From the NCBI GenBank assembly GCA_963693105.1, contig OY843752.1, positions 124,001 through 188,000 on the forward strand: a DNA stretch of 64,000 bases, written 5' to 3'. Shown piece after piece: positions 24,779 through 33,731 of the stretch (position 1 is its first letter; the number at the start of each line of letters is the position of its first letter). The notes beneath the pieces were generated by a model. It was not told the DNA's origin and made no database searches. It was given only the letters and a program-made list of their open reading frames with translations. Made by a program: the position numbers and the translations under genes. This stretch comes from Oxydemutator sp963693105. Its GTDB lineage: Bacteria; Pseudomonadota; Gammaproteobacteria; Poriferisulfidales; Oxydemutatoraceae.

Positions 24779-27243
24779 TACTCGCCGTGCTGATTCAACT
24801 GCTGTGGCTGGCGGCGTTGTCGCTGGCGGTTACGGTAGTGTTTTACTTCGAGCCCCGGCGCATCGCCGCCGCCGCCGCCGTCGGCGCGGTGCTGCTGGCG
24901 TACAGTGTGCTGTCGCCGGCGCCGGTGTGGCTGCAGGTCGTGTTGTGGATCGCCTTCGCGTCCGCGGCCATCGTCATCGGCCACGACGGGCTGCGCCGCG
25001 AACTGCTGAGCCGGATGCTGCTGCGGTTCTTCCGCAAGGCGCTGCCGAAGATGTCGGACAGCGAGCGCATCGCCATCGAGGCGGGCAGCGTGTCGTGGGA
25101 GGCCGAATTGTTCACCGGCAAGCCCGACTGGACGAAGTGGATGGGGCAGGAACCGGCGCGGCTGTCTTCCGAAGAAAGCGCCTTTCTTGAAGGCCCCGTC
25201 GAGACGTTGTGCGCGATGCTCGACGACTGGCGAATCACGTCGGAGGGCGACCTGCCGCGGGCGGCCTGGGATTACCTGCGCGAGCAGAAATTCTTCGGCA
25301 TCATCATCCCCAGGGAACACGGCGGCCTCGGCTTCTCGGCCTACGCCCACTCGTGCATCGTCATGAAAGTCGCCGGGCGCTCGGTGGCCGCGGCGGTGAC
25401 GGTGATGGTGCCGAACTCGCTCGGCCCCGGCAAACTGATACTCGAATACGGCACACAGCAACAGCAGCAACACTACCTGCCGCGGCTGGCGCGCGGCGAT
25501 GAAATACCGTGTTTCGCGCTGACCGGCCCGCAGGCGGGGTCGGACGCAAGCAGCATGCCCGACACGGGCGTCGTCTGCCGCGGGCAGTTCAACGGCAAAG
25601 AGGTGCTGGGCATCCGCCTCGACTGGGACAAGCGCTACATCACGCTGGCGCCGGTCGCGACGCTGCTGGGACTGGCTTTCCGCCTCAGGGATCCGCAGCA
25701 TCTGCTCGGCGACAAGGGCGACATCGGCATCACGCTCGCGCTGATTCCGACCGACACGCCCGGCGTCGAAATCGGCGACCGCCACCTGCCGCTGAACGTC
25801 GCCTTCATGAACGGGCCGACGCGCGGACACGACGTCTTCATCCCGCTGGACTGGATTATCGGCGGCGCCGCCAGCGCCGGCGACGGCTGGCGCATGCTGA
25901 TGGAATGCCTCGCCGACGGGCGCGCCATCTCGCTGCCAGCGCTGGCGACCGCCGCCTGCAAGACCGCCTGCTTCGCCACCGGCGCGTACGCGCGCATCCG
26001 CAACCAGTTCCGGCTGCCCATCGGCGAATTCGAGGGCGTCGCCGAGGCGCTGGCGCGCATCGCCGGCAACACCTGGCTGGCCGACGCCGCGCGCACCGTC
26101 GTCACCGAGGCGCTGCAACAGGGACACAGCCCGGCCATCGCCTCGGCCATCATCAAGTACCACCTGACGGAGCGCATGCGCCAGGTCGCCAACGACGCGA
26201 TGGACGTGCACGGCGGCTCGGGGATTTGTCTCGGCCCGCGCAACCAGGTCGCGCGCCTCTACCAGGCGGCGCCCATCGGCATCACCGTGGAAGGCGCCAA
26301 CATTCTGACGCGCAGCATGATCGTGTTCGGCCAGGGCGCCATCCGCTGCCATCCCTGGCTGCTGAAGGAGATCGAGGCCGCCGCAAACGACAACGACGAC
26401 CTCGCGCTGCAACATTTCGACGCCGCGTTGTGGGGGCATTTGTCGCAGGTGGCGACCAACGCCGGACGCTGCCTGGTGTGGGGCACGTTCGGGCGACGGC
26501 TGATTCGCGTGCCGTCCGGTCTGCGCCCGGCGCGCCACTTCCGCACACTGACCCGGATGTCCGCGATGTTCTCGCTGGCCGCGGACTTTGCACTGATTCG
26601 GCTCAACCAGTCGCTGAAGCGCCGCGAACATCTGTCGGCGCGCCTCGGCGACATGCTGAGCCACCTCTACCTGGCCTCCATGGCGCTCAAACATTTCAAC
26701 AACCGCAACAAGCCCTATCACGAGAGGCTGCTGCTCGACTGGACCATGCTCGAATGTTCGCGCTGCTTTCACCGCGCGCTGCAAGACCTGCTCGACAACT
26801 TCCCCGGCAGATGGACGGCGCTGAAACTGCGGTGGCTGGTCTATCCGCTGGGACGGCGCAGCGTGCCCGAAAAAGACGAACTCAACGACCGCGTCGCGCG
26901 CCTGGCGTGCGAGCCGCTGCCGGCGCGCGACAGTCTGGTGGAGGGCCTGTTCACGCCGTCGGACGAAAACGACCCGCTGTTTGTCATCGCCGACGCGCTG
27001 AACAAGGTCATCGCCGCCGAAATTCCCGAAAAGAAATTGCGCAGCGCGCAGCGCGCCGGGGAATTGCCGGGTGAAGCCGTCCCCGATTTGCAGCAGGTGC
27101 TTGAAAAAAACATCATCAACGGCGAAGAGGTCGAGACCATCCGCCAGGCGCGCGCCGCGCGCGACCGCGTCGTGCAGGTGGACGAGTTTGCCGGCGACTC
27201 GCGGGAATCCCGGGTCCGCCCCGTTGACACGCCACAGGCATAA
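24775..27243 (+). CDS. fadE: FadE-type acyl-CoA dehydrogenase
   Basis: An 822-aa protein of the long FadE class. Two N-terminal TM segments (LIQLLWLAALSLAVTVVFYF and the following hydrophobic stretch) precede the acyl-CoA dehydrogenase domain. Recognisable parts are PREHGGLGFSAYAHS, CFALTGPQAGSDASSMPD (flavin loop) and MDVHGGSGICLGPRNQ, then a C-terminal DUF1974-like extension. It catalyses the first oxidation of beta-oxidation at the membrane. The later enzymes of the pathway lie a few kb downstream in the same direction, now separated by the insert at 27.9-30.1 kb. Confidence 0.93.
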   Translation: MILAVLIQLLWLAALSLAVTVVFYFEPRRIAAAAAVGAVLLAYSVLSPAPVWLQVVLWIAFASAAIVIGHDGLRRELLSRMLLRFFRKALPKMSDSERIAIEAGSVSWEAELFTGKPDWTKWMGQEPARLSSEESAFLEGPVETLCAMLDDWRITSEGDLPRAAWDYLREQKFFGIIIPREHGGLGFSAYAHSCIVMKVAGRSVAAAVTVMVPNSLGPGKLILEYGTQQQQQHYLPRLARGDEIPCFALTGPQAGSDASSMPDTGVVCRGQFNGKEVLGIRLDWDKRYITLAPVATLLGLAFRLRDPQHLLGDKGDIGITLALIPTDTPGVEIGDRHLPLNVAFMNGPTRGHDVFIPLDWIIGGAASAGDGWRMLMECLADGRAISLPALATAACKTACFATGAYARIRNQFRLPIGEFEGVAEALARIAGNTWLADAARTVVTEALQQGHSPAIASAIIKYHLTERMRQVANDAMDVHGGSGICLGPRNQVARLYQAAPIGITVEGANILTRSMIVFGQGAIRCHPWLLKEIEAAANDNDDLALQHFDAALWGHLSQVATNAGRCLVWGTFGRRLIRVPSGLRPARHFRTLTRMSAMFSLAADFALIRLNQSLKRREHLSARLGDMLSHLYLASMALKHFNNRNKPYHERLLLDWTMLECSRCFHRALQDLLDNFPGRWTALKLRWLVYPLGRRSVPEKDELNDRVARLACEPLPARDSLVEGLFTPSDENDPLFVIADALNKVIAAEIPEKKLRSAQRAGELPGEAVPDLQQVLEKNIINGEEVETIRQARAARDRVVQVDEFAGDSRESRVRPVDTPQA

Positions 27244-27910
27244 CCTCGCCGCCGCGGCCCTCGCCGCCGCCTCCGGTCTGTGCTGCCCCGCCGCCGCAGC
27301 GGACGACGACGGCGCCATCAGCGATTACCTGACGGCGCGCCCGGTGTTCTGGTCGCAACTGTACGCCGGCGGCGGCGAAACGCTGTACTGCGGCGTGCCG
27401 TTCGCGCGGCCCAAAGGCCGCCACGCCCGCAAACTGAACGTCGAGCACGTCTTCCCGATGTCGTGGGTGACCCGCGCGCTGGGCTGCGGCAAACGCAAGG
27501 CGTGCCGCAAAAACAGCGCGCTGTTCAACCGGATCGAGGCGGACCTGCACAACCTGTATCCGGCGCGCGCCGACATCAACCAGGAGCGCTCCAGCATGGC
27601 CTTCGGCATCGTCCGCGGCGAAAAAAGACGCTATGGAAAATGCGATTTCGAAGTCAACCGCCGCGCGCGCATCGCCGAGCCGCGCCCTGCAGCGCGCGGC
27701 AAAATCGCCCGCGCCATGTTCTACATGGCGCGCCGCTACGACCTCAAAATCTTCCGCCGCCAACGCCGCCTGCTGCGCCAATGGAACCGCGCACATCCGC
27801 CCGGCGCCGACGAAAAACGGCGCAACGATGTCATCGAACGCATACAGGGAAAACGCAACCCCTACATTGATGACCCCGCGCTGGCGGAGTTATCTCTGCC
27901 TCGCAGATAG
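27224..27910 (+). CDS. Endonuclease I family nuclease, C-terminus altered at an insertion junction
   Basis: About 228 aa with a probable export signal (NLAAAALAAASGLCCPAAAA). The EndA/EndoI signature is visible in NVEHVFPMSW and DLHNLYPARADINQERSSM; these enzymes are periplasmic or secreted DNases. The only start placing the signal at the N-terminus is a TTG at 27224 inside the last codons of fadE. The last residues, ALAELSLPRR, differ from those of the duplicate tail at 30.4 kb (ALADGRGF). The 3' end has therefore been replaced or rejoined at the edge of the insert. The gene is probably still functional, because only about the last six residues changed. Confidence 0.82.
   Translation: MTRHRHNLAAAALAAASGLCCPAAAADDDGAISDYLTARPVFWSQLYAGGGETLYCGVPFARPKGRHARKLNVEHVFPMSWVTRALGCGKRKACRKNSALFNRIEADLHNLYPARADINQERSSMAFGIVRGEKRRYGKCDFEVNRRARIAEPRPAARGKIARAMFYMARRYDLKIFRRQRRLLRQWNRAHPPGADEKRRNDVIERIQGKRNPYIDDPALAELSLPRR
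27621..27888 (+). repeat. Left 268-bp direct repeat (endonuclease I gene tail)
   Basis: This stretch recurs at 30117-30384, always exactly 2,496 nt away, with no gaps and 15 mismatches by my reading (about 94 % identity). It is the 3' end of the endonuclease I gene. It marks the left border of the low-GC insert that carries an ATPase and small genes. Confidence 0.92.
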
Positions 27911-27939
27911 ACCAATTGGGGCGGCTTGTTTCGGTTTTA

Positions 27940-28224
27940 TTAGGAACGGTATGGGGCTGTTTCGGGCGTGGAGTAATTATCGGGACCGGATGTCTGTGCT
28001 GAAGACTCACTGTCGAAAACTTCCAGTGGGGCGTAATCCCGCACATATCCCAATATCATATCCCGAGTTTTCTTTTCAAGACCAGTCCAATCCTCGTTGG
28101 AAAGCGCAGGCTTGTCCGCCAGTTTGCCAAATTTGCCAGACTTTATGATTTCTCGTATATCCCGACTTTCAACAATAGCCCTCAGGGCGTTGTAAATGAC
28201 TGCTCTGTCTTCCGCTTCATTCAC
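27940..28224 (-). CDS. Small protein encoded downstream of the insert ATPase
   Basis: A 94-aa charged protein I do not recognise. The front two thirds is helical (YNALRAIVESRDIREIIKSG, then WTGLEKKTRDMILGYVRDY). The tail is Ser/Thr/Pro-rich and looks disordered. No TM segment or signal. It starts 24 nt after the ATPase stop, so it is likely co-expressed with it. It could be an adaptor, a substrate or an effector partner of the ATPase. The gene ends about 50 nt from the left repeat. Confidence 0.6.
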   Translation of the reverse strand: MNEAEDRAVIYNALRAIVESRDIREIIKSGKFGKLADKPALSNEDWTGLEKKTRDMILGYVRDYAPLEVFDSESSAQTSGPDNYSTPETAPYRS

Positions 28225-28248
28225 TTGGACAGTAAAACAGGCATATAA

Positions 28249-29463
28249 TCAATCACCGTCTGTATCTATATTTTCTTTGGTTGCTATCATAAAGTAGTAA
28301 CGGTGCAATAGAGAAGGAAAACGGTATTCTCCGCGCCTGCCACTATCTTCATCGGGCAGAATGGCCCCCAATTTACGCATGCGGTTGATAAAGTTGTTGA
28401 GTGCTTTTTTCTCACTGTCGGACAAATCGATGCTATTCAACTGTTGGCGTGAAAATGTGCCGCGTATGGGTAAATCAGACACTATCTTGTGTAAGATAGC
28501 ACGGTAATCCTTACTGCGTAGCGCTTTCACTACCGACGCTTCCAAATACTGGCGCCCGATTGCTTGCGCGGCATCTCTTATTCCTTCAAGTGCAACCAAA
28601 TCATGCTCCTCCCCCTTTTTTGTCATTCGTATCCACACGGCATTGCCAATTTCCTGCGCAAGCATCGGCAATCCGCCGGAAAATATCACGCAGGAATTCA
28701 AGGCTTTGTTTTGCAATGTTACCCCCCCTCTCTCAAATCCGCTGCAGAAAAAATCCTCCGCCTCTTCGTCCGTCCACGGCTCTACAAACAGAGTCGGTTG
28801 AAATACCCGTGCAACAGACGGATTGTGAGAAATCATCTGTGTGCGACGTTCCTCTAATCCAGCAAACAACAAAAACACGGGAGGCTCCCTTGTTGCGCCG
28901 GTCGCTACTCCATCCATCATGCTCTTGAGCCAGTTTGAAAAAGCAGGGTTTGCCGCAAGTCCATTTATGTCATCCAAAACCAACATCAGCCCTTTGCAGT
29001 CGGGGCCAATTTTGTTAAGCAAACTGCCCATTTGGTGGGCAAAGTTATCTACAACCCCCTGCAAATCTTCATCTGGCATATTCAGCTCCACATCAAAGCC
29101 AAATGCTCCCACTTTTTTTATGCGATTTCCAAGCAGTTTCATTACTTTTTCTATCCACGGCTGGCTACCGTTACCTTGAACAATGGACTTTAGAGCCAGG
29201 CGCGCAAGTCCTTTCAAGTCCACAACACCGCCCAGTGGGATATATGCGGTTGCCATCTTCAAGTCGCGCTCGGCTATTTGGCGAGCCATCTGTGCCAATG
29301 AACTCTTGCCGATGCCGCGTTCACCGGAAATATAGGATATGCAAAAGCGCCCACGGCAGGAGGCACACGCCGTGTCCACCAATTGATGAACCAAATCTTC
29401 CCTGCCCTTGAACGCTGCCGCGTCCACCGGGCGACCCGGGGTAAAAGGGCTTTCCTCTGTCAC
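28249..29463 (-). CDS. P-loop ATPase (AAA/STAND-like) of the insert
   Basis: A 404-aa ATP-binding protein: Walker A GERGIGKSS at residues 47-55, Walker B LMLVLDDING with D164/D165, then a sensor-like VFLLFAGLEERR. The C-terminal part looks like a winged helix (IRGTFSRQQLNSIDLSDSE and NFINRMRKLGAI). This is the layout of ORC/Cdc6-like or STAND NTPases, found in several defence systems but also in regulators. Start is a GTG preceded by AGAGGAAAG. A good promoter lies 43 nt upstream. Role unknown; presence in a small insert with tiny genes suggests a mobile accessory function. Confidence 0.75.
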   Translation of the reverse strand: MTEESPFTPGRPVDAAAFKGREDLVHQLVDTACASCRGRFCISYISGERGIGKSSLAQMARQIAERDLKMATAYIPLGGVVDLKGLARLALKSIVQGNGSQPWIEKVMKLLGNRIKKVGAFGFDVELNMPDEDLQGVVDNFAHQMGSLLNKIGPDCKGLMLVLDDINGLAANPAFSNWLKSMMDGVATGATREPPVFLLFAGLEERRTQMISHNPSVARVFQPTLFVEPWTDEEAEDFFCSGFERGGVTLQNKALNSCVIFSGGLPMLAQEIGNAVWIRMTKKGEEHDLVALEGIRDAAQAIGRQYLEASVVKALRSKDYRAILHKIVSDLPIRGTFSRQQLNSIDLSDSEKKALNNFINRMRKLGAILPDEDSGRRGEYRFPSLLHRYYFMIATKENIDTDGD

Positions 29464-29505
29464 AATTTCTTTCCTCTATCGGAAAACATTCTCCACGTTA
29501 CGGTA

Positions 29506-29534
29506 ATCATAGCATCGACTCTTATTCTTTCCAA
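29506..29534 (-). promoter_or_regulatory. Promoter of the insert ATPase gene
   Basis: Minus-strand TTGGAA (29534-29529) and TATGAT (29511-29506) with a 17-nt spacer, about 40 nt before the GTG start at 29463. The leader holds the AGAGGAAAG ribosome binding site. Confidence 0.5.
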
Positions 29535-29627
29535 TCCGTCCAAACTTTACCTTCAAATATCTCTCAACACGGATTCAGTTTTGCCCTCCATTAATTCAAT
29601 GGGAATTATATAGAAGAGTTGACAGAC

Positions 29628-29753
29628 TCATCTCCCACTAAGATTATTCGGCTTTATGCCATCAGGGTAAGTACGCGGATGCCCCTTAACTGGCGTCCCG
29701 TCTTTTCTCTTATATGCTTTAACACGTAAAGTTCTTTTTCTTTTATTTGCCAT
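29628..29753 (-). CDS. Small basic protein, 41 aa
   Basis: ATG at 29753 and TGA at 29628-29630. The first 19 residues are very rich in Lys and Arg (MANKRKRTLRVKAYKRKDG), followed by TPVKGHPRTYPDGIKPNN. It is preceded by GGAGTAAGAG. It is the third of three tiny genes in a row upstream of the ATPase. No family recognised; nucleic-acid binding is a guess from the charge. Confidence 0.5.
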   Translation of the reverse strand: MANKRKRTLRVKAYKRKDGTPVKGHPRTYPDGIKPNNLSGR

Positions 29754-29765
29754 CTCTTACTCCAA

Positions 29766-29957
29766 TTAGTCATCCACAATACCCATAATTGTTTGACTTT
29801 TACCTTCCGGCGTCACTATGATTACAATCTTCGATAGTGGTATAAGCATACCTTTATTACTCTCATTATCCGCAAAAAGTACCGCACCATTACGCACTCT
29901 AACCATATTAGTCTCGTACATTCCTTTTTCAGTATGAATTTGGTATCTAACATTCAT
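29766..29957 (-). CDS. Small protein, 63 aa, unknown function
   Basis: MNVRYQIHTEKGMYETNMVR start, beta-rich, with a later LIPLSKIVIIVTPEGKSQTI. The ATG follows AAGAGGAGCAAAG, a strong ribosome binding site. It lies 12 nt before the next small gene and 15 nt after the previous one. The arrangement looks like a real operon of very short genes. No family recognised. Confidence 0.55.
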   Translation of the reverse strand: MNVRYQIHTEKGMYETNMVRVRNGAVLFADNESNKGMLIPLSKIVIIVTPEGKSQTIMGIVDD

Positions 29958-29972
29958 TCTTTGCTCCTCTTG

Positions 29973-30089
29973 TTAATCTTCAACCTCGTCAATACGCGGA
30001 TTCCCCCGCTTATCAACCCTCATCACAAAACGCCTCTCCAAATCCTTCTTACTCGGCTTTGATGGCCTCCTGTGCTCTGCCGCACTCAT
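29973..30089 (-). CDS. Small charged protein, 38 aa
   Basis: ATG at 30089, TAA at 29973-29975. Product MSAAEHRRPSKPSKKDLERR followed by FVMRVDKRGNPRIDEVED, strongly charged. It begins only 28 nt inside the right repeat border. It is the first gene of the insert in the minus direction. No family recognised; tight spacing to the 63-aa gene supports it. Confidence 0.45.
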   Translation of the reverse strand: MSAAEHRRPSKPSKKDLERRFVMRVDKRGNPRIDEVED

Positions 30090-30116
30090 TCTTAACAGAG
30101 ATTTGTAATCGCCAAC

Positions 30117-30400
30117 AAAAAAGACGCCATGGAAAATGCGATTTCGAAGTCAACCGCCGCGCGCGCATCGTCGAACCGCGGCCCGCGGCGCGCGGCAGAA
30201 TCGCCCGCGCCATGTTCTACATGGCGCGGCGCTACGACCTCAGAATCTTCCGCCGCCAACGCCGCCTGCTGCGCCAATGGAACCGCGCGCATCCGCCCGG
30301 CGCCGGCGAAAAACGGCGCAACGATGTCATCGAACGCATACAGGGAAAACGCAACCCGTATATTGACAACCCCGCGCTGGCGGACGGACGCGGGTTTTAG
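30117..30400 (+). pseudogene. Detached 3' end of the endonuclease I gene (right direct repeat)
   Basis: The last about 95 codons of the nuclease gene without its catalytic part. 30117-30384 matches 27621-27888. The reading frame is kept to a TAG at 30398-30400, giving a terminal ALADGRGF. This is probably the original C-terminus of the gene before the insert arrived. Six of the 15 nucleotide differences change amino acids, mostly conservatively. It cannot encode an active nuclease. The thiolase gene starts 17 nt later. Confidence 0.88.
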
Positions 30401-30417
30401 GCCTCAAGAAGTGTAAT

Positions 30418-31722
30418 ATGAGCCTGATGAACGAACACAACGCCAATGTCTTTATCGTGGACGGGTGCCGCACGCCGATACTGAAAGCGCGCGGCAGACC
30501 GGGGCCTTGCAGCGGCGCCGATCTCGCCGTGGCCGCCGGCGGCGCGCTGCTGCTGCGCGCCGGCATCGGCGGCGACGCCCTCGACGAGGTCGTGCTCGGC
30601 TGCGTGATGGCCGCCGCCGACGAGGCCAACATCGCGCGCATCGCCGCGCTGCGCATCGGCATCGCGCAAACGGTGCCGGCATGCACGGTGCAGCGCAACT
30701 GCGCGTCGGGAATGCAGGCGCTGGACACCGCCGCCGGGCGCATCCGGCTGGGCGCCGCCCAACTGGTGCTGGCCGGCGGCGTCGAGGCCATGAGCCGTGC
30801 GCCGCTGCTGCTCGACGAGCGCACCGTCCACTGGCTCGCCGACTGGCGCGGCGCGAAAACCGTCGGCGCGCGCATCCGCCACCTCGCGCGGCTGCGGCCC
30901 GGGCATCTGAAACCCGTGGCCGGCCTGCGGCGCGGCCTGATCGATCCGGTGGCCGGCCTGTCCATGGGGCAGACCGCCGAGAAGATCGCGCGGCGTTTCG
31001 GCATTGGCCGCGAGGCCATGGATCAGTTTGCGCTGCAAAGCCACCGGCGGCTGGCGCGCGCAATCGAGCAGCATTATTTTGACGACGAAATCCAGCCGCT
31101 TTATTGCGGCGGCAACGGCGGCGTCGTCGAGCACGACGACGGACTGCGCCGCGACACCGACACCGCGAAACTGGCGGCGTTGAAACCGGTGTTCGAGCCG
31201 CTGTCCGGCAACGTCACCGCCGGCAACAGCGCACAAATCAGCGACGGCGCGGCGTGGCTGCTGCTGGCCTCGGAGCGGGCGCTTGAGGAGCACGGCCTGG
31301 AACCCGCCGGGCGCCTCGTCGCGGTGGAATGGGCGGCGCTTGCGCCGTCCGCGATGGGGCTGGGGCCGGTGCACGCCGCCGGGCGGTTGTTGCAGCGTCT
31401 CGGCCTTGGGACGCGCGACATTGACTACTGGGAGATCAACGAAGCGTTCGCGGGTCAGGTGCTGGCCTGCCTCGCGGCGTTCGAGGACCGCGACTATTGC
31501 CGCGACGAGGCCGGACTGGAACAGGCGGTCGGCAGAATCGGGCACGAGTGTCTGAACGTGGACGGCGGCGCCATCGCGTGCGGGCATCCGGTCGGGATGT
31601 CGGGCGCCAGAATCACGCTGCACGCGCTGAATGTGCTGCGGCGCACCGGCGCGAAGCGCGCGATGGCGACGCTTTGCATCGGCGGCGGCCAGGGCGGCGC
31701 CGCGCTGGTCGAGACGGTTTGA
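30418..31722 (+). CDS. Acetyl-CoA acyltransferase (FadI/FadA-like thiolase)
   Basis: A 434-aa thiolase with the acylated cysteine in QRNCASGMQA, the catalytic NEAF region, GHPVGMSGAR, and the second cysteine in LCIGGGQG. Length and sequence suggest the FadI branch, which pairs with FadJ-type multifunctional proteins. It cleaves 3-ketoacyl-CoA, the last step of beta-oxidation. The stop overlaps the next start (TGATG), so the subunits are made together. Confidence 0.92.
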   Translation: MSLMNEHNANVFIVDGCRTPILKARGRPGPCSGADLAVAAGGALLLRAGIGGDALDEVVLGCVMAAADEANIARIAALRIGIAQTVPACTVQRNCASGMQALDTAAGRIRLGAAQLVLAGGVEAMSRAPLLLDERTVHWLADWRGAKTVGARIRHLARLRPGHLKPVAGLRRGLIDPVAGLSMGQTAEKIARRFGIGREAMDQFALQSHRRLARAIEQHYFDDEIQPLYCGGNGGVVEHDDGLRRDTDTAKLAALKPVFEPLSGNVTAGNSAQISDGAAWLLLASERALEEHGLEPAGRLVAVEWAALAPSAMGLGPVHAAGRLLQRLGLGTRDIDYWEINEAFAGQVLACLAAFEDRDYCRDEAGLEQAVGRIGHECLNVDGGAIACGHPVGMSGARITLHALNVLRRTGAKRAMATLCIGGGQGGAALVETV

Positions 31723-33731
31723 TGGAGCAGGTGCGCGGCGACCTTCGCCACTGGCGGATTCGGCGCGAGGCGGACGGCATCGCCGTGCTGACTTTCGACC
31801 ACGCCGGGCGCTCGGCCAATGTGCTCGACACCGGGGCGCTGGGCGAGTTCGAGACGCTGCTGGATGAATTCGAGCGCGACCCGCCGGCGGGCATCGTCAT
31901 TCAATCGGGCAAGGCCAACGGCTTTCTTGCGGGCGCCGACGTGGCCGAATTCACCGGCTTGCTGACGCGCGAGCAAGCACTTGAGAAACTGCATTACGGA
32001 CAAAACCTGTTGAACCGGCTTGAAGCGCTGCCGTGCCCGACACTGGCGCTGATTCACGGGTTTTGTGCGGGCGGCGGACTGGAGCTTGCGCTGGCCTGCG
32101 ATTACCGCGTGGTTGAAGACGCGCCGGGCTGCCGCCTGAGTCTGCCCGAGGTGCGCCTCGGCATTCATCCGGGCTACGGCGGCAGCGTGCGCCTGCCGCG
32201 CCTGATTGGCGACCTGGCCGCGCTGAACCTCATGCTGACGGGCCGCGCCGTCAGCGGCAGACAGGCGAAACGTCTCGGCCTGGCCGACCATGCAACGCGG
32301 CGCGACGCTCTTGAAGCCGCGGCGCTGGCGCTGCTGCGCCAATCGCCGAAGCCGCGCCGGGCGCCGCGCCTGCGGCGCATTCCGAACATCACGCCGCTGC
32401 GCAACGCCGCCGCTTTCTTCATCGAACGCTCTCTTGCAAAGCGCGTCAACCAGGCGCACTACCCCGCGCCCTGGCAACTGCTGGCGGCATGGTGCGAGGC
32501 GCGCGGCGACACGGCGCAACAAATCAAGGCCGAAGCCGACTCGGTCGCCGCGCTGTTCGACTCCGACACGGCGCAGCAACTGATTCGCGTGTTCGGGCTG
32601 CGCGAGCGCCTGAAATCCCGCGCGCGCAAGAGCGCGCCGGGAAACGTGCACGTCATCGGCGCGGGCGTCATGGGCGGCGACATCGCGGCCTGGTGCGCGC
32701 TCAACGGACACCGCGTGACGCTGCAAGACCGCGAAGCCGCGCTGATTGCGCCGGCGATGACGCGCGCGCGACGCCTGTTCGGCAAAAGACTCAAGGGCCG
32801 GTGGCGCGACGCCATGGACCGGCTGCTGCCCGACCCGCGCGGCCACGGCGTCGAGCGCGCCGACGTCGTCATCGAGGCGATTGTTGAAGACGCCGACGCC
32901 AAACGCGCGCTTTATGCCGCGGTCGAACCGCGCATCCGGCCCGGCGCGCTGCTCGCGACCAACACCTCGAGCCTGCCGCTTGAGCAACTGGCGCGCGACC
33001 TTGAACAACCCGGACGGCTGGTCGGCCTGCACTTCTTCAATCCGGTCGCGAAGATGCAACTCATCGAGATTGTGCACGGCGATGCAACCGGCGAACAATG
33101 GCTCGACGCGGCGGCGTCCTTCGCGCGTTCGATTGAGCGGCTGCCGTTGCCGGTGCGCTCTTCGCCGGGCTTTCTGGTCAACCGCGTGCTGATGCCGTAT
33201 CTGGCCGAGGCGATGCAGATGGCCGGCGAAGGCGTGGCCGCGGAGACCGTGGACGCCGCGGCCACGGATTTCGGCATGCCGATGGGGCCGCTGGAACTCG
33301 CCGACACCGTGGGGCTGGACATTTGCCAATCGGTCGCCGCGACATTGGGCCGACCCCTGCCCCGTTCGTGCAGCGAGCACATTGCCGGCGGCCGTCTCGG
33401 ACGCAAAACCGGACGCGGCTTTTACCGGTGGAAAAAAGGGCGCGCGCTGCGCTCGAAAAACAAATCCGGGCCGGGCCGGGATTTGCAGGATCGCCTGATG
33501 CTGTCGCTGCTGAACGAGGCCGTCGCCTGCCTGCATGAACAACGGGTCGAGGACGCCGATGTGCTGGACGCCGGCATGATTTTCGGCGCCGGCTTCGCGC
33601 CATTTCGCGGCGGGCCTTTGCAGTACCTGCGCGACGACGGCGCCGCCGGACATCTCGCGCGCCTGCAGGCGCTGGCGGCGCGCTACGGCGAGCGCTTCCA
33701 ACCGGCGTCCGGTTGGGACGCATTGACGTGA
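31722..33731 (+). CDS. FadJ/FadB-like enoyl-CoA hydratase / 3-hydroxyacyl-CoA dehydrogenase
   Basis: A 669-aa two-part enzyme. The N-terminal crotonase domain shows GFLAGADVAEF and HGFCAGGGLELALACDYRV. The C-terminal dehydrogenase begins at the NAD-binding VIGAGVMGGDIAAWCA and continues with EAIVEDADAKRALY and GLHFFNPVAKMQLIEI. It is a little shorter than typical FadJ (about 710 aa). The ATG at 31722 overlaps the thiolase stop; the frame is open further upstream inside the thiolase gene, but without homology. Confidence 0.93.
   Translation: MEQVRGDLRHWRIRREADGIAVLTFDHAGRSANVLDTGALGEFETLLDEFERDPPAGIVIQSGKANGFLAGADVAEFTGLLTREQALEKLHYGQNLLNRLEALPCPTLALIHGFCAGGGLELALACDYRVVEDAPGCRLSLPEVRLGIHPGYGGSVRLPRLIGDLAALNLMLTGRAVSGRQAKRLGLADHATRRDALEAAALALLRQSPKPRRAPRLRRIPNITPLRNAAAFFIERSLAKRVNQAHYPAPWQLLAAWCEARGDTAQQIKAEADSVAALFDSDTAQQLIRVFGLRERLKSRARKSAPGNVHVIGAGVMGGDIAAWCALNGHRVTLQDREAALIAPAMTRARRLFGKRLKGRWRDAMDRLLPDPRGHGVERADVVIEAIVEDADAKRALYAAVEPRIRPGALLATNTSSLPLEQLARDLEQPGRLVGLHFFNPVAKMQLIEIVHGDATGEQWLDAAASFARSIERLPLPVRSSPGFLVNRVLMPYLAEAMQMAGEGVAAETVDAAATDFGMPMGPLELADTVGLDICQSVAATLGRPLPRSCSEHIAGGRLGRKTGRGFYRWKKGRALRSKNKSGPGRDLQDRLMLSLLNEAVACLHEQRVEDADVLDAGMIFGAGFAPFRGGPLQYLRDDGAAGHLARLQALAARYGERFQPASGWDALT

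Noticed and set aside
24676..27318. An 880-codon minus-strand frame opposite fadE
   Set aside because: Shadow of fadE; no signal, motif or ribosome binding site of its own.
27621..30384. Direct repeats as ends of a transposon or integron
   Set aside because: No transposase, integrase or terminal inverted repeats; the repeats are coding sequence of a host gene.
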